Shown here piece after piece: positions 6,061-6,445 of a stretch of DNA of 6,445 bases (position 1 is the stretch's first letter; the number at the start of each line of letters is the position of its first letter). The position numbers and the translations under genes were made by a program. The stretch covers positions 1 through 6,445 of the forward strand of contig CAYRUO010000048.1 of assembly GCA_964427505.1 (NCBI GenBank). Reading direction: 5' to 3'. This DNA is from Thermanaerothrix sp034436175 (GTDB taxonomy: Bacteria; Chloroflexota; Anaerolineae; Anaerolineales; Anaerolineaceae). Below the pieces are notes generated by a model, which worked only from the letters and a program-made list of their open reading frames with translations, was not told the origin of the DNA and did not search any database.

Positions 6061-6129
6061 CCCTGCCCGCATCTGCTTGGGGGGTAAACCCGGGGTCATC
6101 GCCCTGCCCGGGGAGTAAACGCCGGGGCT
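6061..6129. repeat. Two degenerate GC-rich units with a GTAAAC core
   Basis: CCCTGCCCG occurs at 6061-6069 and 6102-6110. GGGGGGTAAACCCGGGG (6079-6095) resembles GGGGAGTAAACGCCGGGG (6110-6127). Each unit is partly self-complementary (for example GGGT/ACCC at 6082-6091, and CCCGG 6107-6111 with CCGGG 6122-6126). They look like diverged copies of a palindromic intergenic element. Confidence 0.5.
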
Positions 6130-6164
6130 GTTGACCAGCCGTACATTCGCCCGAGCATCATCCC

Positions 6165-6234
6165 GCCCGGGGCTGAAGCGCCGGGCTACGACTGCAAAGC
6201 CCCCTGACGGGGGCTGGGGTACGGCGTTGCGCCG
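6165..6234. repeat. Cluster of three consecutive hairpins in a dispersed-element style
   Basis: First hairpin: GCCCGG (6165-6170) with CCGGGC (6181-6186); inside, one G/G mismatch and then two more pairs close a TGAA loop. Second: a perfect 7-bp stem AGCCCCC (6198-6204) / GGGGGCT (6209-6215) with TGAC loop. Third: CGGCG (6222-6226) / CGCCG (6230-6234). Elements built from GGGGCTGAAG-type loops followed by AAGCCCCC stems recur between genes in many Chloroflexota and Planctomycetota genomes, as I recall them; copy number here cannot be tested. Confidence 0.6.
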
Positions 6235-6251
6235 GCATGGGTAGGCGAAAA

Positions 6252-6282
6252 CGCCCCGGTAGGGGCGCTAGCCCGTAGGGCT
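6252..6282. repeat. Two adjacent short hairpins
   Basis: CGCCCC (6252-6257) pairs with GGGGCG (6262-6267) around GGTA, and AGCCC (6270-6274) pairs with GGGCT (6278-6282) around GTA. An alternative fold GGCG-AAAA-CGCC (6244-6255) competes with the first. Confidence 0.55.
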
Positions 6283-6293
6283 TCGTAAACGTA

Positions 6294-6315
6294 GCGCGGG
6301 GATTTATCCCCGCGC
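6294..6315. repeat. Perfect 9-bp GC-rich hairpin
   Basis: GCGCGGGGA (6294-6302) pairs perfectly with TCCCCGCGC (6307-6315) around a TTTA loop, the strongest stem in the window. It has no T-tract after it, so it does not look like an intrinsic terminator. Its right arm is shared with the repeat at 6364-6381. Confidence 0.65.
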
Positions 6316-6351
6316 GGGCGGCGTTCGAGCCGTGACCCTAACCATACCCTT

Positions 6352-6420
6352 ACCCCGATGGGGTTTACCCCCGCGCGAGCGGGGAACAATGCACCCCCGG
6401 CCTGCCACCGCGCGCCGGGG
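6352..6420. repeat. Further palindromes at the right edge
   Basis: ACCCC (6352-6356) / GGGGT (6360-6364); GGGG-TTTA-CCCC (6360-6371), which competes with it; CCCCGC (6369-6374) / GCGGGG (6379-6384) with a GCGA loop; and CCCCGGC (6395-6401) / GCCGGGG (6414-6420). Bases 6364-6381 match 6303-6320 at 16 of 18 positions. An open frame on the minus strand here (6186-6425) is explained by the low stop density of GC-rich repeats. Confidence 0.55.
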
Positions 6421-6445
6421 CACACCCGAGGGACGCGAAAGGGCA

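Noticed and set aside
6294..6315. Intrinsic terminator
   Set aside because: The stem is strong but no T-tract follows on either strand and no gene ends nearby.
6186..6425. Minus-strand 79-residue open frame in the hairpin region
   Set aside because: Its sequence is just translated palindromic repeats rich in Pro, Arg, Gly and Ala; no domain is recognisable.
6061..6445. CRISPR array
   Set aside because: Repeats are degenerate, of unequal length and spacing, and no cas gene is present.

Overview
The window looks like bacterial chromosome of moderately high G+C. Gene content, protein style (a DUF427 protein, an OpuC-type osmoprotectant transporter, a cytosolic sulfite-oxidase-like molybdoenzyme) and the GC-rich palindromes at the right end suggest a Chloroflexota (Anaerolineae-like) organism. 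This assignment is inference from remembered family style; no rRNA or other marker gene is present.

Layout. Bases 1-441 (minus) hold the N-terminal 147 residues of a HAD-family phosphatase/phosphomutase that runs off the left edge. It is divergent from a PilZ-domain (c-di-GMP receptor) gene at 596-1330 (plus). A short promoter region (1331-1458) follows, with a TATAAT box and a perfect 11-bp inverted repeat whose right arm covers the ribosome-binding region. It leads into five plus-strand genes: a DUF427 protein, then a complete ABC importer in the order permease, lipoprotein substrate-binding protein, ATPase with a CBS-like tail, second permease (1459-5156). Gaps between these genes are 10, 11 and 15 bases, and the last pair overlaps by 4 bases, so they read as one operon. 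Converging on it from the minus strand is a molybdopterin-dependent sulfite-oxidase-like oxidoreductase (5242-5880). The last ~560 bases have no convincing gene; from about 6060 to the end they are packed with short GC-rich hairpins.

Function. The importer has every part needed: a lipid-anchored binding protein delivers a quaternary-ammonium osmolyte (glycine betaine, choline or similar) to a heterodimeric permease driven by the ATPase, whose CBS segment may tune activity to ionic strength or nucleotides. The DUF427 protein heads the same transcript and has no known function. The HAD, PilZ and sulfite-oxidase-like genes are separate units with their own likely promoters. No phage, transposon, CRISPR or defence system is visible. 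The two stretches most worth following up are the inverted repeat at 1398-1456 and the hairpin array at the right end.
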